NCBI RefSeq assembly: GCF_001753245.1 | Contig: NZ_CP017415.1 | Location: 772,501 to 836,500, forward strand | Source of the DNA: Acidihalobacter yilgarnensis | GTDB lineage: Bacteria > Pseudomonadota > Gammaproteobacteria > DSM-5130 > Acidihalobacteraceae | Direction of reading: 5' to 3' | Length of the DNA stretch: 64,000 nt | In this document: piece after piece, positions 1 to 10,249 of the stretch | How positions within the stretch are numbered: position 1 is the stretch's first letter | How the letters are laid out: every line of letters begins with the position of its first letter | Program-made: the position numbers and the translations under genes | Notes under the pieces: model-generated | The model's input: the letters and a program-made list of their open reading frames with translations, nothing else | Databases searched by the model: none | Told to the model about the DNA's origin: nothing

Positions 1-24
1 ATCCCAGACTTTTTGGGGTTATAT

Positions 25-32
<8 letters not shown>
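1..32 (+). other. 5' half of the 23S processing stem
   Basis: Bases 1-24 belong to the 16S-23S spacer. Together with the first bases of 23S they are nearly complementary to 2903-2934 just past the 3' end. The innermost 14 pairs (19-32 with 2903-2916) are perfect. This is the usual double-stranded substrate that RNase III cuts to release pre-23S. The pairing is read directly; the RNase III role is known for the family. Confidence 0.75.
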
Positions 33-2912
<2,880 letters not shown>

Positions 2913-2999
2913 ATAACACCCAAATAGTTTGGGTTGCTGTTTGATGCAACTTGATAACGCCAATGCCTTTTCAGATTCCCAGCGATGCTGGAACCGGTT

Positions 3000-3118
3000 T
3001 GCCTGGCGGCAATAGCGAATGGGAACCACCCGATCCCATCCCGAACTCGGAAGTGAAACCATTCAGCGCCGATGATAGTGTGGGGCTTCTCCATGCGAAA
3101 GTAGGTCACTGCCAGGCT
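3000..3118 (+). rRNA. rrf: 5S ribosomal RNA
   Basis: Begins TGCCTGGCGGC and ends CTGCCAGGC, so the termini pair as helix I. It carries the conserved internal blocks CCCGAACTCGGAAGTGAAAC and GCGCCGATGATAGTGTGG. The length of about 119 nt is normal. It lies about 87 bases after 23S and immediately before a strong terminator, closing the operon. No tRNA is seen between 23S and 5S or after 5S. Confidence 0.97.
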
Positions 3119-3126
3119 CTTAAGTG

Positions 3127-3167
3127 AAAACCCCGTTAGGCTGTAAAGCCTAGCGGGGTTTTTTTTT
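3127..3167 (+). terminator. Rho-independent terminator of the rRNA operon
   Basis: A 14-bp stem (3129-3142 with 3147-3160, one G·T pair) with a 4-nt loop is followed by a run of nine T. It sits 10 bases after 5S. Classic intrinsic terminator; nothing else in the next 50 bases suggests continued transcription. Confidence 0.95.
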
Positions 3168-3222
3168 AAATCCGAAAAATATAATTGCATATCAAGCTAT
3201 TGTGATCTGTCAGCAAAGATCA

Positions 3223-3843
3223 TCACCCGCCATTTACTAGTTTTCGATAATGAGCCAAGACCCGTGATACGTAATTTTGTGTCTCCGGGTAAGGCGGTAC
3301 GCCATCGTATTTGAGGACAGCTGTCGGACCAGCATTATATGCCGCGAGCGAAAGTCTTACGTTGTTTGAAAATCGCCGCATCAATGACTTGAAATAACGC
3401 ATGCCGGCTTCTAAATTGTTGATTGGATCGTATAAGTCATGTATGCCCATGTGCGCACCGGTTGTGGGCATGAGTTGCATGAGGCCTCGTGCACCCACAC
3501 TCGATGTCGCGTGTGCGTCATAACACGATTCAACTGTTATTATGGCGCGCATAAGTAGTGGGTCGAGTCGGTTACTGGCCGCGATCCTTTCAACAGTAAG
3601 AGCATACGCTCGTGCGCGCTTTTTCAATATAGAGCGTGTGATGCCTAAACATGATGCTGTCGCGGTTGGTCTGCCCATTCTCTTGAGAAGAGTATAGTTA
3701 TGCTTATTGACGTTTTTATCCGTAAAAAGGTAAGCACCATTAGGCTGTTTGTAGATGTATATATAGCCGTCAGCTCTCGCGGTATGTGTGAGATTCAATG
3801 CTGCTGTGGCAACCACAGCAGCCATGATGGAGGCGTATCGCAT
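3223..3843 (-). CDS. lytic murein transglycosylase, SLT domain
   Basis: Predicted periplasmic enzyme cleaving the MurNAc-GlcNAc bond of peptidoglycan with 1,6-anhydro product formation. Of 206 residues, 1-24 form a signal peptide (hydrophobic run, then ARA-D) and about 25-45 resemble the short beta segment often found before SLT domains. The SLT domain follows from about 85. The catalytic Glu is E105 in ITVESCYD, followed by GLMQLMP (120-126) and AAYNAGP (167-173), the standard family-1 motifs. It is transcribed away from birA and towards the rRNA terminator. Family membership is firm; the exact subfamily is not assigned. Confidence 0.9.
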   Translation of the reverse strand: MRYASIMAAVVATAALNLTHTARADGYIYIYKQPNGAYLFTDKNVNKHNYTLLKRMGRPTATASCLGITRSILKKRARAYALTVERIAASNRLDPLLMRAIITVESCYDAHATSSVGARGLMQLMPTTGAHMGIHDLYDPINNLEAGMRYFKSLMRRFSNNVRLSLAAYNAGPTAVLKYDGVPPYPETQNYVSRVLAHYRKLVNGG

Positions 3844-3921
3844 AGTAATGATGCCGTATCGTGATTAGTAAGTCTTATGCGTACTCATGTAATCATAACA
3901 GCTCGTGTATTGAATCGCTAA

Positions 3922-4758
3922 ATGTCGATGGATAGCAACTGTGAATCTATAGAAAAATTGAGCGCTACCGCGATACGTTCAGAAATGTCAGCTAGCGCAA
4001 ACGCAATTTGCAACGCAATCATCATTCATGATGAAATTCATTCAACTAATCGATGGATGATGGATGAGTTAACTGCGGGGCGGCTTTGCAAAGGGGATAT
4101 CTGCATCGCGGAATCGCAAACAAATGGCAGAGGACGCCTCGGTCGGAAATGGGAATCGCCGGGTAATAGTGGTCTATATGCTTCATTATTATGGAGTGAA
4201 AAAAATGGTGAATTTTCAGAGAAAAACGCTTCATTATTAACGCTGGCTATGGGGGTTGCCGTAGCAAATGCGTTGAAAGGGATTGGCATAAGCGAGATAG
4301 GGATTAAGTGGCCTAATGATATTTTGATGCGTGAAAAAAAAATATCAGGCATTCTTGTTGAACGAGTCGTAAAAAATTCTGTTACATATTGGGTTGTTGG
4401 TATTGGGTTGAATATAGGGGGAGAAATCCCTGTGGTAGATTCTAGCGCTGTAATGCCAGGCTCCTTAAGCGAGTGCTACCCAGATAGTTTGGAAAAAAGG
4501 AATTATATAGCTTCGAAGATCTTTTGCTCAGTGTTTGAGAGTTGTTCTGATTTGTTTATGCGAGGCGGAGAATCTGTCGTGCAGAGCTGGGGCAGTTATG
4601 ATTATTTGAATGGAAAAAAAATTGTCATCAAAAACGCGGATGGCACGGTGCTTCGTGGAATGGCGGGTGGTGTATTTGATGATGGAAGTCTAAGAGTTTT
4701 CCATGGCAGTGTAATAGCGAGGTATTACTCCGGGGAAACGAGTGTGAGAATACAATGA
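3922..4758 (+). CDS. birA: biotin-[acetyl-CoA-carboxylase] ligase
   Basis: Activates biotin with ATP and transfers it to the biotin carboxyl carrier protein. The 278-residue protein has the catalytic core with GRGRLGRKW (69-77, biotinyl-AMP loop) and KWPND (129-133), then ILVE. A small SH3-like C-terminal domain runs from about 225. It lacks the N-terminal winged helix of E. coli BirA, so it should be a ligase without repressor function. The start at 3922 is the first ATG in frame; the STN motif near 41-43 implies some N-terminal extension. The stop overlaps the coaX start by ATGA, a pairing of cofactor genes common in proteobacteria. The gene is much AT-richer than those after 8 kb. Confidence 0.93.
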   Translation: MSMDSNCESIEKLSATAIRSEMSASANAICNAIIIHDEIHSTNRWMMDELTAGRLCKGDICIAESQTNGRGRLGRKWESPGNSGLYASLLWSEKNGEFSEKNASLLTLAMGVAVANALKGIGISEIGIKWPNDILMREKKISGILVERVVKNSVTYWVVGIGLNIGGEIPVVDSSAVMPGSLSECYPDSLEKRNYIASKIFCSVFESCSDLFMRGGESVVQSWGSYDYLNGKKIVIKNADGTVLRGMAGGVFDDGSLRVFHGSVIARYYSGETSVRIQ

Positions 4759-5509
4759 CCGATCTTCTTGTGGATATCGGTAACACAAGAGTTAAATGGT
4801 GTTACCGGGAGCTTGGTTGTTTTTATGGAGCTGGCGCGTGTGCGAGTGATTTGGCTAATTTTAAAGATTCAATATTAAATATAATTCACAAAAAAAATCC
4901 TGACCGCATTGCTGTGTCATGTGTTTTAGATGGCAATCGCATGGCTCAATTTAAAGATGTGCTGTCCATGTTGGTTGGTGTGCCCCTGATATTCGTTGAC
5001 TCCATAATGCCTGCCGTTTCGCTGCTCGCAACAAATTACTCGGACTATACTGCACTAGGGGTGGACCGGTATTTTGCTTCCGCAGCCGCGTTTTCTGATG
5101 CATCTAGTGCTGTGGTTGTCGTCAATGCAGGCACTGCGACCACTGTCGATTCTGTTTCAGTCAATGGCATCCACCTTGGTGGTGTTATTATGCCAGGTAA
5201 ATACATGATGCTTGCTTGTTTGGGAGAAAAAATACCACGACTACACAAACCATTCATTAATAAAGATGATTTAAATAATTCTCCTTTTCAGCGAGATACG
5301 GTTTCATGTATGTATCGCGGTGCAATGTACGCCTGGTTGGGCGGTATTTCTGCTGCGATTTCTGCTATTTTTGAAAGAATGGAAGTGAGACCAAGGATAT
5401 ATGTGACGGGGGGGATGGGGGGATATTGAATGACTATTTCGATGGTCAAGTGACTTACGATCCGCTTCTCGTTTTGAAGGGACTTGCTGCATATATTGAT
5501 GGGGGTTGA
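4755..5509 (+). CDS. coaX: type III pantothenate kinase, reading frame broken near the 3' end
   Basis: First step of coenzyme A synthesis. The ATP-binding start LLVDIGNTRVKW, the GVDR motif, VNAGTATTVD and GGVIMPG are all type III kinase signatures. The frame stops at 5427-5429 after VTGGMGGY. If one G is added to the G7 run at 5408-5414, the protein reads on as VTGGDGGILNDY and ends at 5509 with GLAAYIDGG, giving about 251 residues, normal for CoaX. So one base is missing, either by sequencing under-call or by real mutation. The stop directly abuts the next ATG (5510). Essential in organisms lacking CoaA, which argues for an intact gene in life. Confidence 0.85.
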
Positions 5510-6276
5510 ATGCGAACCCTTTTTTTATTGTTGATTTTGCTGAATGTTATGTTTTTATGGTTGCGTGACTCGGATGGCGGTCGAAGTCAAAATCTTAGTC
5601 TGGCGAAAAATTTGGCGGTAATCCCCAGGTGATGGCGCTTGATGTCGTTCATGTTGAATTGCCAGCTGCCAGACAACCTGTAGCCGATAATGAATCGCAT
5701 ACGAGAGGTTATACGCCTTCTAAGAATGGCATCCAGCACGCCATTTTGAGTAAAAAGCGGAGCGCTGTCACCGAACATAGTCTGGCCGATGAGAGCTGTT
5801 TCTCATTGGGGCCATTTTCGAATCGGGCGAGCCTAATAAAAGCAAAAGCCATTTTGCTTGGCAAAGTAAGGCCTGTTTCTGTAAGGGCGATAAATCAGCA
5901 GGCGGCTGCTGCATACTGGGTGTATCTCCCTCCATATGCTTCATTGGCGCAGGCGCAAGGAGTGGCTAGGAGATTGAAGAAAAAAGGTTACTTGGACTAT
6001 TTCATAGTCGCAGGCAATCAGAATGCGAATGCAATTTCATTGGGATTGTTCAAAGAGCAGCGCGGTGCTGAGCGTCGCCTCACTAGAGTGAAGGGTTTGG
6101 GCTTCCCTGCTCGTATTGCAACTCAATACCAAACCGTCACGCTATACTGGCTAGATTATGTGCAATCCAGCAATGTCCCTTTGGATTCCAATAAATGGCG
6201 AGGGGTTAATGGTGGGGCAGGAGAGTTACAGATATTACATAGAAGTTGTCCAGTGAGCGCTAAATCGCTTTCATAG
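5510..6276 (+). CDS. SPOR-domain membrane protein, probably frameshifted
   Basis: SPOR domains bind denuded glycan strands at the septum. The first frame (5510-5632) encodes a 40-residue piece with a strong N-terminal membrane helix (MRTLFLLLILLNVMFLW). The second frame (from about 5599, or GTG 5629/ATG 5632, to 6276) encodes the rest, with a SPOR-like repeat over about 60-165 (CFSLGPFSNRASLIKAKAIL; YWVYLPPYASLAQAQGVARR; ISLGLFKEQRGAERRL). Small SPOR proteins next to coaX normally carry both parts in one chain, so a one-base loss near the A5 (5606-5610) or C4 (5623-5626) run is likely. Alternative: two coupled genes, since TGA (5630-5632) and ATG (5632) overlap by one base. Confidence 0.65.
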
Positions 6277-6306
6277 TTTACTTAATGGTATCTGGTTGAC
6301 TACAAT
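6277..6306 (+). promoter_or_regulatory. possible promoter of tRNA-Thr
   Basis: TTTACT (6277-6282) and TACAAT (6301-6306), 18 bp apart, lie 14 bases before the mature tRNA 5' end. The -10 element is good (5/6); the -35 element is weak (4/6). Inferred from match and position only. Confidence 0.4.
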
Positions 6307-6319
6307 CGCAATGCGTATG

Positions 6320-6395
6320 GCTGGCGTAGCTCAGTTGGTAGAGCGGCTGATTTGTAATCAGTAGGTCGCGGGTTCGATTCCTGCCGCCAGCACCA
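6320..6395 (+). tRNA. tRNA-Thr (anticodon UGU)
   Basis: 76 nt including an encoded CCA. The acceptor stem GCTGGCG pairs with CGCCAGC. D arm AGCTCAGTTGGTAGAGC, anticodon arm CTGATTTGTAATCAG with TGT in the loop, T arm GCGGGTTCGATTCCTGC, all standard. It stands alone between the SPOR gene and the PilZ gene. Confidence 0.97.
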
Positions 6396-6641
6396 TTCAA
6401 AGCGGTTCTTGCTGTACTTCCCGTACCTTGCTCAGCTTGCATTCTTAAAATTAGCAAACACAATCAATCCTTTTCATGCGATTCCCAACTGTGAATACTA
6501 CCCATTAGGGTGGTGCGGCCCGCTACTGCGTACGTTTTGCAATAGCTGCTATTTGCGCATTTTCCCACCGCATTGCCTATCATTATTTATTCTGTGTGCG
6601 GAGCTTTCATGGAGATCATGACTGACCAATAGGGGTATGCG

Positions 6642-6950
6642 ATGTCGGATGAAAAGCGAGACTATGATGAGAAACGCGACTTTATTCGCATGACGATCGA
6701 TTGTGACGTTAGCTATCATCTTGTGGATGGGTCGGTTATCGATCAAGGGCGAGTAAGGAATTTAAGCGGCCGTGGTGTGTTGTTCCAGACAGGCCGATTT
6801 TTAGATATCGGCGCGGTTTTGGATCTTTCCATCACTTCTCGGAGTTCTTCGATACCGCCCTTGAATGCCCGTGTGGAGGTGGTTCGTGTACATGAGGTCA
6901 AATCGGGGCTTGTATATGAAATCGGTGCGGTATTCCATGAGCTCCTCTAG
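6642..6950 (+). CDS. single-domain PilZ protein
   Basis: PilZ domains bind cyclic di-GMP. The 102-residue protein has both binding motifs: RxxxR at R12-R16 (RDFIR) and NxSxxG at N40-G45 (NLSGRG). The rest is a short beta-barrel with nothing added. A purine-rich stretch (GGGG) sits before the ATG at 6642. It resembles the stand-alone PilZ adaptors that tune type IV pili, flagella or polysaccharide export, but the partner cannot be told from this context. The only other protein here tied to c-di-GMP is the degenerate GGDEF regulator at 34.6 kb. Confidence 0.85.
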   Translation: MSDEKRDYDEKRDFIRMTIDCDVSYHLVDGSVIDQGRVRNLSGRGVLFQTGRFLDIGAVLDLSITSRSSSIPPLNARVEVVRVHEVKSGLVYEIGAVFHELL

Positions 6951-6992
6951 AGTTCGTGAGGATAAGCTGGTGGATTGTCGGTACACTTCGTG

Positions 6993-7559
6993 ATGATACA
7001 AAAAACACTGCAACAAACAACGCCAGAGCAAATTCTGGCGTATTGGTACTCCGAATCGATACGCGCTCAATGGTTCTGTGCGACGCCTGAATTGGATGCT
7101 GAAATCCGTCAGCGTTATGAGGAGGTGTGGCGCCAGGCACATGCTGGCGGTATGGCTGCCTGGCGTGATACGCCTGAGGGGGCTTTGGCGCTGGCCATCA
7201 TCCTGGATCAGTTTCCTTTGAACATGTTTCGTGGCTCCGCGCGGGCATTTTCGAGCGAACGGGAAGCTGTGCAACTTGTGCATGCGTCGATAGCACGAGG
7301 ATTTGACAAGAAACTTCCGGTGTCGAAGCGCATCTTTATGTATATGCCCTTGATGCACAGCGAGGTGTTGGCTGATCAAGATGCATCCGTTTGCCTATTC
7401 GAGGTTGCAGGCCTGCTCGACAATCTCAAGTTCGCCAAACACCACCGCGAAATTGTACGCCGTTTTGGCCGCTTCCCACATCGCAATGCTTTGCTCGGTC
7501 GTGTGAGTACGCAAGAGGAACATGCCTATCTCAATTCGGAAGAGGCCTTCAAGGGTTAA
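6993..7559 (+). CDS. DUF924 family protein
   Basis: All-helical TPR-like family of unknown function, about 180-190 residues, widespread in proteobacteria. Signatures seen: ILAYWYSESIRAQWF near the N terminus, ALAIILDQFPLNMFRG in the middle, the repeated helix YMPLMHSEVLADQD, and HREIVRRFGRFPHRNALLGR-type sequence near the C terminus. ATG 6993 is preferred; in-frame GTG 6990 and TTG 6975 upstream are possible. Followed about 60 bases later by a terminator-like hairpin. Confidence 0.85.
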   Translation: MIQKTLQQTTPEQILAYWYSESIRAQWFCATPELDAEIRQRYEEVWRQAHAGGMAAWRDTPEGALALAIILDQFPLNMFRGSARAFSSEREAVQLVHASIARGFDKKLPVSKRIFMYMPLMHSEVLADQDASVCLFEVAGLLDNLKFAKHHREIVRRFGRFPHRNALLGRVSTQEEHAYLNSEEAFKG

Positions 7560-7619
7560 TCAGCGTAACCCCGTAAGTTAGATGAGATTCGCGCCGTAAT
7601 AAATGTCGGTAAGGACGGG

Positions 7620-7657
7620 CGCCGCCGCCGCCGACACAGGCCCGCGGTGGCGTTTTT
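7620..7657 (+). terminator. probable intrinsic terminator after the DUF924 gene
   Basis: CGCCGCCG (about 7620-7627) can pair with CGGTGGCG (7645-7652) with one G·T pair. Five T (7653-7657) follow directly. The 5' arm is a GCC repeat, so the register is not unique. Confidence 0.6.
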
Positions 7658-7809
7658 ATGTCTCTCCGTGCGTTGGGAATTCTTCCAGACTTCGGCGGGT
7701 GGACACGCGCTTCTAGATATCTGCAGTATGGTTGCGGTTCTGTAGGTGACCGAGTGGTTAACGTCTGGCGCTGCGTCGCTACAAACGTTGTGGTACGCCA
7801 TATTAGTGG
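7658..7809. other. intergenic stretch with no gene seen
   Basis: About 150 bases between the terminator and the end of the broken thioredoxin gene. Only short unsupported reading frames; no RNA gene or clear repeat recognised. Confidence 0.5.
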
Positions 7810-8050
7810 CTAGTGTGGTAACCACTTTGCCACGAAGGCTCTTAGTTCGTTCTCGGCGATCACACCGGTAAACGAATCGACAACCTCTCCGTCAATATAA
7901 ATCCGTACGTCCGGTATCCCACGTATGCGATTTAACCGATGCAGTTGTGGGTTGGCATCGAGATTGACTTTGACGAATCGTAGCTTGTCGGTGAAGAACG
8001 GGTCATCTGCGAGTTTGGCAATCATCGGGCCGATGATACGGCAGGGGGCG

Positions 8051-8053
8051 CAC
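8051..8053. repeat. target-site duplication, left copy (CAC)
   Basis: Matches CAC at 9312-9314. Deleting the IS plus one copy restores the thioredoxin frame exactly. Confidence 0.85.
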
Positions 8054-8137
8054 AGAACTGGACCCACCTGATTGGACAGTGATTGAACGCTGATAAGTGC
8101 TTCCTTCATCATGAGCGAGACGCTCTGGAGAGAAGCG

Positions 8138-8443
8138 ATGAGACGGAAAAGACGAAACCATTCGCCTGAGTTCAAGGCCAAGGTAGCGCTTGCAGCGCTA
8201 CAGGGTGACCTGACGATGGCTGAGTTGGTCAAGAAGTTCGATGTACATGCCAATCAGATCGCGGACTGGAAGAAGCAGCTGCTGAGCAACGCCTCGGATG
8301 TGTTCGGCAAGGGCGCACAGAAGGCTGAACAGTCGGCCGAAACCATTGAGCAGTTGCACGCCAAGATCGGCCAGCTGACGATGGAGAATGATTTTTTAGA
8401 ACGCGGGCTCGAACGGATTCACGGGCCCAGAGGAAAGCAATGA
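8138..8443 (+). CDS. IS3-family transposase OrfA (helix-turn-helix)
   Basis: DNA-end-binding subunit. The ATG at 8138 gives 101 residues starting MRRKRRNHSPEFKAKVALAA, the usual IS3 OrfA opening. A helix-turn-helix (LTMAELVKKFDVHANQIADWKKQ) is followed by a leucine-zipper-like tail (QLHAKIGQLTMENDFLERGLE). An upstream in-frame ATG at 8111 is less typical. It ends by overlapping the orfB ATG (ATGA) and carries the T_TTT_TTA site at 8392-8398 near its end. Confidence 0.92.
   Translation: MRRKRRNHSPEFKAKVALAALQGDLTMAELVKKFDVHANQIADWKKQLLSNASDVFGKGAQKAEQSAETIEQLHAKIGQLTMENDFLERGLERIHGPRGKQ
8392..8428 (+). promoter_or_regulatory. programmed -1 ribosomal frameshift signal in the IS
   Basis: TTTTTTA (8392-8398) is in the orfA phase as T_TTT_TTA, a classic slippery heptamer. 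Six bases later GGGCTC (8405-8410) can pair with GGGCCC (8423-8428), a 6-bp stem with a 12-nt loop. After a -1 slip the frame runs through the orfB ATG with no stop, giving an OrfAB fusion, the active transposase in IS3 elements. Confidence 0.75.
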
Positions 8444-9264
8444 TAGATCGTCAGGATCCGCTGCCGGTAAGGCGGCAATGCGCGTTGCTGGACCTGCCGC
8501 GCTCGACGTTCTACCGCGTGGCCAAGCCGGTTACAGACGAGGAACTGGAACTCATGGCGCTGATTGATCGCTGCCACCTGAAGTATCCTTTCTATGGCAG
8601 CCGACGCATCCACGACTGGTTGGAAGACCAGGGTCACCGCGTAAACCGCAAGCGGGTTCAGCGCCTGATGCGCACGATGGACCTGAGGGCACAGTACCCG
8701 AAGCGCAACCTCAGCTTGGCCAATCAGGCGCACAAGGTCTATCCGTACCTGCTGCGGGATCGGGTTATCGACCGCCCGAACCAGGTCTGGGCGACCGACG
8801 TGACCTACATCCCGATGGCGCGGGGCTTTGTGTATCTGGTGGCCATCATGGACTGGCACTCGCGCAAGGTGCTCTCCTGGCGCGTATCGAACACGCTCGA
8901 TGTGAGCTTCTGCGTCGATGCGCTTGAGGAGGCGATCGAGGCCTACGGCGCCCCGGAGATCTTCAATACCGACCAGGGGAGTCAGTTCACGAGCGAGGCG
9001 TTCACCGGCGTTCTCAAGCACCATGGCATCCGCATCAGCATGGATGGCAAGGGTCGGTGGGTCGATAACGTGTTCGTCGAGCGCCTGTGGCGCAGCGTGA
9101 AATATGAGGAGGTGTATCTGAAGGCCTACGACAATATCGCCGATGCACGAAGGTCACTGGGGCGATACCTGGCCTTCTACAACGCTGAGAGGCGGCACCA
9201 GTCACTGGACCGGCGCACCCCCGACAGCGTGTACTACGAATCCGCCGCCAGACTGGCGGCATAA
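8440..9264 (+). CDS. IS3-family transposase OrfB (DDE integrase core)
   Basis: 274 residues. An N-terminal HTH_21-like helix bundle (FYGSRRIHDWLEDQGHRVNRK) precedes the retroviral-integrase fold. The catalytic triad is visible: Asp in VWATDVTYIP, Asp in NTDQGSQFTS, Glu in DNVFVERLWRSVKYEEVY, followed by the family motif YNAERRHQSLDRRTPDSVYY. The start overlaps the orfA stop. It can be made alone by coupling or as the OrfAB fusion through the -1 site at 8392. Confidence 0.95.
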   Translation: MIDRQDPLPVRRQCALLDLPRSTFYRVAKPVTDEELELMALIDRCHLKYPFYGSRRIHDWLEDQGHRVNRKRVQRLMRTMDLRAQYPKRNLSLANQAHKVYPYLLRDRVIDRPNQVWATDVTYIPMARGFVYLVAIMDWHSRKVLSWRVSNTLDVSFCVDALEEAIEAYGAPEIFNTDQGSQFTSEAFTGVLKHHGIRISMDGKGRWVDNVFVERLWRSVKYEEVYLKAYDNIADARRSLGRYLAFYNAERRHQSLDRRTPDSVYYESAARLAA

Positions 9265-9311
9265 CCCGAGAGAGCACTTAGCGGGCTGTCCAATTTCCCG
9301 GGTCCACTTCT

Positions 9312-9314
9312 CAC
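9312..9314. repeat. target-site duplication, right copy (CAC)
   Basis: Partner of 8051-8053. Confidence 0.85.
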
Positions 9315-9468
9315 CAAGGTGCCCAAAAATCCACGAGCACGGGCAATCTGGCGGATGTGTCGATCACGGCGTGGTCAAAATCCGTAGTGTCGACATCGAT
9401 GGGGGCTGATACAGGAGGCAGAGAAGCGGTTCGATTCGGCATGATCGATACCTCGGTCATAGTTTGGA

Positions 9469-9858
9469 TCAGCGGCTGACATAGCCGAATTCGCCGCGCC
9501 ATTGTCCGGCTTTGAAGTCAAGGCGGAGCCAGCGAGGGAGGAATGGTTCTATGCGTTTGATCGGAAATGTTTGTAGATCCGGTACCGGCTGGTCCGAGAT
9601 CAGGCAAGTCTTGGTTCCGACAGCGCGGAACCAAGCTTGTACAGCCTTGTTGCCGCAGTCGAGTGGCCGTGCGTCGGGGTGAGTAGATTCTGGAAATGAC
9701 ACCTGTTTTCGGATCATGCAGCTGAACAGCAGCTCCAAATGTACCGTTAGAGGATGATCGCGTGCGGCCAGCGCGCGTGCCGCAGGGCCGGACAAGCGGA
9801 GTTCGACTGATCTGACGAATGCAGGTGTGGTGTCGAGTACTGGTGCAGTTTCAATCAT
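9469..9858 (-). CDS. uncharacterised protein of the aldolase-padR operon
   Basis: 129 residues, no family recognised. No signal peptide or membrane segment. Three Cys (in FSCMIRK, DCGNKA and KTCL) and a conserved-looking C terminus (PRWLRLDFKAGQWRGEFGY) rich in Trp and aromatic residues suggest a small folded domain. Its start overlaps the end of the carboxymuconolactone-decarboxylase-like gene by 8 bases, and the disrupted thioredoxin follows 26 bases later, so it is co-transcribed with redox-linked genes. That context hints at a role with the thioredoxin, but this is inference only. Confidence 0.65.
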   Translation of the reverse strand: MIETAPVLDTTPAFVRSVELRLSGPAARALAARDHPLTVHLELLFSCMIRKQVSFPESTHPDARPLDCGNKAVQAWFRAVGTKTCLISDQPVPDLQTFPIKRIEPFLPRWLRLDFKAGQWRGEFGYVSR

Positions 9859-10249
9859 GTGTGTGTTCTCCGGTCGCGACAGATGAGGCGCGGAGGGCCT
9901 CGCCGACTACCTGTACGCCGAGGCTATAGGCCGGCATGCCGCCGACAACCGCAGCGGTCTCGCAGACGCCATGTAGCTCGGCTGGGCTTGCCCCGGCATT
10001 GACGGCGGCGTGCGCATGCAATTGTGCGGGCGCCTCTCGTCCAAGTGCTAACAACATCCCCAGATGGACCATTTGCTGGATTTTTCGTTCGAGTGGGTTG
10101 TGGTGAATCAGTGCGTCGCGGAAATTTTCAATGGCCTCAAGTGCGGACTCGCGGCCAGCGAGACGGGCTAATTCGATGCGCTGGCGCACGCCATCGGGCA
10201 CCTTGCCAAACAGATCGATATGGCGCGTCTCAATGGGAGATTGATTCAT
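9851..10249 (-). CDS. carboxymuconolactone decarboxylase (AhpD-like) family protein
   Basis: 132 residues, all-helical. The family region is LERKIQQMVHLGMLLALGREAPAQLHAHAAVNAGASPAELHGVCETAAVVGGMPAYSLG. The CxxC of AhpD peroxidase reductases is absent (APAQLHAH in its place), so a peroxide-linked disulfide activity like AhpD is unlikely. It is closer to the decarboxylase/isomerase-type members whose key residues are acid and His. ATGA-type overlap with padR upstream, 8-base overlap with the next gene. Reaction not assignable. Confidence 0.8.
   Translation of the reverse strand: MNQSPIETRHIDLFGKVPDGVRQRIELARLAGRESALEAIENFRDALIHHNPLERKIQQMVHLGMLLALGREAPAQLHAHAAVNAGASPAELHGVCETAAVVGGMPAYSLGVQVVGEALRASSVATGEHTHD

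Larger units (their letters stand above)
8054..9311 (+). mobile_element. IS3-family insertion sequence, 1258 bp
   Basis: Ends are imperfect inverted repeats: AGAACTGGACCC at the left, and AGAAGTGGACCC on the complementary strand at the right, with ATTGGACA matching further in. It is flanked by CAC at 8051-8053 and 9312-9314, a 3-bp target duplication typical of IS3 elements. It contains orfA and orfB in the -1 relation with a slippery site between them. Both frames look intact, so the element may be active. No second copy is in the window. Confidence 0.9.
7810..9442 (-). pseudogene. thioredoxin-fold protein split by an IS3-family element
   Basis: The N-terminal part (9442 down to 9312) ends in VLVDFWAPW. 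The C-terminal part (8053 down to 7810) starts CAPCRIIGPM and continues through the cis-Pro segment RGIPDVRIYIDGE to the stop. Removing 8054-9311 and one CAC copy joins them in frame to give WCAPC and a protein of 123 residues, the normal thioredoxin size. This is the last gene of a minus-strand operon (aldolase, PadR, CMD-like, unknown, thioredoxin). As it stands no active-site-containing product can be made. An intact thioredoxin with the same WCAPC motif lies at 52.6 kb, so function may be covered. Confidence 0.9.

Noticed and set aside
7556-7825. 89-residue minus frame between DUF924 and the thioredoxin
   Set aside because: Arg-rich composition, covers a terminator hairpin, no ribosome-binding site.
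9851-10249. CMD-like protein as an AhpD peroxidase reductase
   Set aside because: The CxxC pair needed for that activity is absent.
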